DNA of 64,000 bases, from positions 8,804,001-8,868,000 of the forward strand of contig JAJQJQ010000002.1 of NCBI GenBank assembly GCA_028622995.1, in the 5' to 3' direction. Made by a program: the position numbers and the translations under genes. The stretch comes from Panagrolaimus kolymaensis (taxonomy: Eukaryota; Nematoda; Chromadorea; Rhabditida; Panagrolaimidae). Below are positions 63,920 to 64,000 of this stretch, one piece after another. The notes beneath the pieces were generated by a model, which worked only from the letters and a program-made list of their open reading frames with translations, was not told the origin of the DNA and ran no database searches. How positions within the stretch are numbered: position 1 is the stretch's first letter; each line of letters starts with the position of its first letter.

Positions 63920-64000
63920 ATGTTTTATTTGTTTTGGATTTTAAGTAAATTCATAAACTATTTTTTTTGTTCCAATTTTCTTAAAACATTTCTCTAGCCC
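63920..64000 (+). repeat. Partial monomer at the right edge
   Basis: The last 81 bases are c.1-81 of a TTCCAA copy, cut by the end of the window at AGCCC. The array evidently continues beyond it. Confidence 0.97.

Larger units (their letters stand above)
1..64000 (+). repeat. Satellite DNA array, ~142-bp monomer, 450 full copies
   Basis: The same unit recurs head to tail in one orientation across every line of the window, with no interruption longer than 19 bp. I tracked the ATG that opens each copy: 362 copies of 142 bp, 65 of 141, 19 of 143, three of 162 and one of 147, followed by an 81-bp partial; the lengths sum exactly to the window. Copies typically differ from one another at only a few sites. 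The unit is about 26% G+C. No coding potential, RNA gene, transposon or telomere-like repeat is visible. Long arrays of such units are known from eukaryotic centromeric and pericentromeric heterochromatin; the location here is inferred, because no flank is present. The species and repeat family are not recognised. Confidence 0.98.

Noticed and set aside
1..64000. CRISPR-like array
   Set aside because: The repeats are directly adjacent with no unique spacers, the unit is 142 bp, and no cas-like gene is present.
1..64000. Telomeric or subtelomeric repeat
   Set aside because: No TTAGGG, TTAGG, TTTAGGG or other short telomere-like tandem motif is seen on either strand.
1..64000. Inverted or opposite-strand segments
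   Set aside because: Every monomer followed reads in the same direction; no reverse-complement landmark such as CCTCGATG was seen.
1..64000. Assignment to the 142-bp satellite of Tenebrio molitor or Palorus ratzeburgii
   Set aside because: Only the monomer length agrees. I cannot verify a sequence match without a search; a library search with high identity over the full unit would be needed.

Overview
The whole 64 kb is one uninterrupted satellite DNA array. A unit of about 142 bp repeats head to tail in a single orientation from base 1 to base 64,000. By hand I count 450 complete monomers plus an 81-bp partial copy at the right edge: 362 of 142 bp, 65 of 141 bp, 19 of 143 bp, three of 162 bp (143 + 19) and one of 147 bp. 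These sum to the observed 63,919 + 81 bases. I see no gene, RNA gene, transposon, inversion, unique spacer or flanking sequence, so both array edges lie outside the window. The only open frames longer than about 60 codons are read-throughs of repeat units.

The consensus unit is about 26% G+C and pyrimidine-rich on the + strand (per 142 bases: 65 T, 40 A, 24 C, 13 G). Tens of kilobases of non-coding, highly homogeneous monomers close to nucleosome length fit eukaryotic (peri)centromeric or other constitutive heterochromatin. The species cannot be read from the sequence. Satellites of 142 bp are described from tenebrionid beetles (Tenebrio molitor, Palorus ratzeburgii), but that is a precedent for length only; I do not claim a sequence match.

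Consensus positions (c.) below count from the ATG that starts the window. The informative sites are: c.4 T/G; c.18 G/T; c.24 A/G; c.30 A/T; c.42-49 eight T or TTGTTTT; c.54 G/C (TTCGAA/TTCCAA); c.73 C/A; c.75 C/T; a +1 T before c.75 (143-bp form); c.80 C/G/A; c.81 C/T; c.82 A/C; c.89 C/T; c.98 A/G; c.100 C/G/A; c.102 A/T; c.122 A/T; c.124 C/A; c.139 A/C. They define haplotypes: A (T8, TTCGAA, c.73 C), B (141 bp, TTGTTTT + c.73 A), C (142 bp, GAATTTTTGAAAAC + TTTTTTCTAGCGC) and D (TTCCAA).

Layout: 1-2,407 A/B mix; 2,408-8,303 TTCGAA only, rich in 143-bp units, with three 19-bp duplications; 8,304-14,978 D enters, with 3/4-mer and 8-mer higher-order repeats (HORs); 14,979-25,628 75 monomers in perfect 142-bp register; 25,629-36,522 the main B/C domain, starting with a 992-bp 7-mer HOR; 36,523-42,775 A/D mix with one 147-bp unit; 42,776-49,151 a second B/C domain opened by two matching 1,983-bp 14-mers; 49,152-63,919 104 monomers in perfect 142-bp register, mostly D. 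The mosaic of short HORs, local runs and modules that recur 5-12 kb apart is what unequal exchange and conversion-like copying leave behind. There is no gene system here; the interest is in how the array is built and homogenised.
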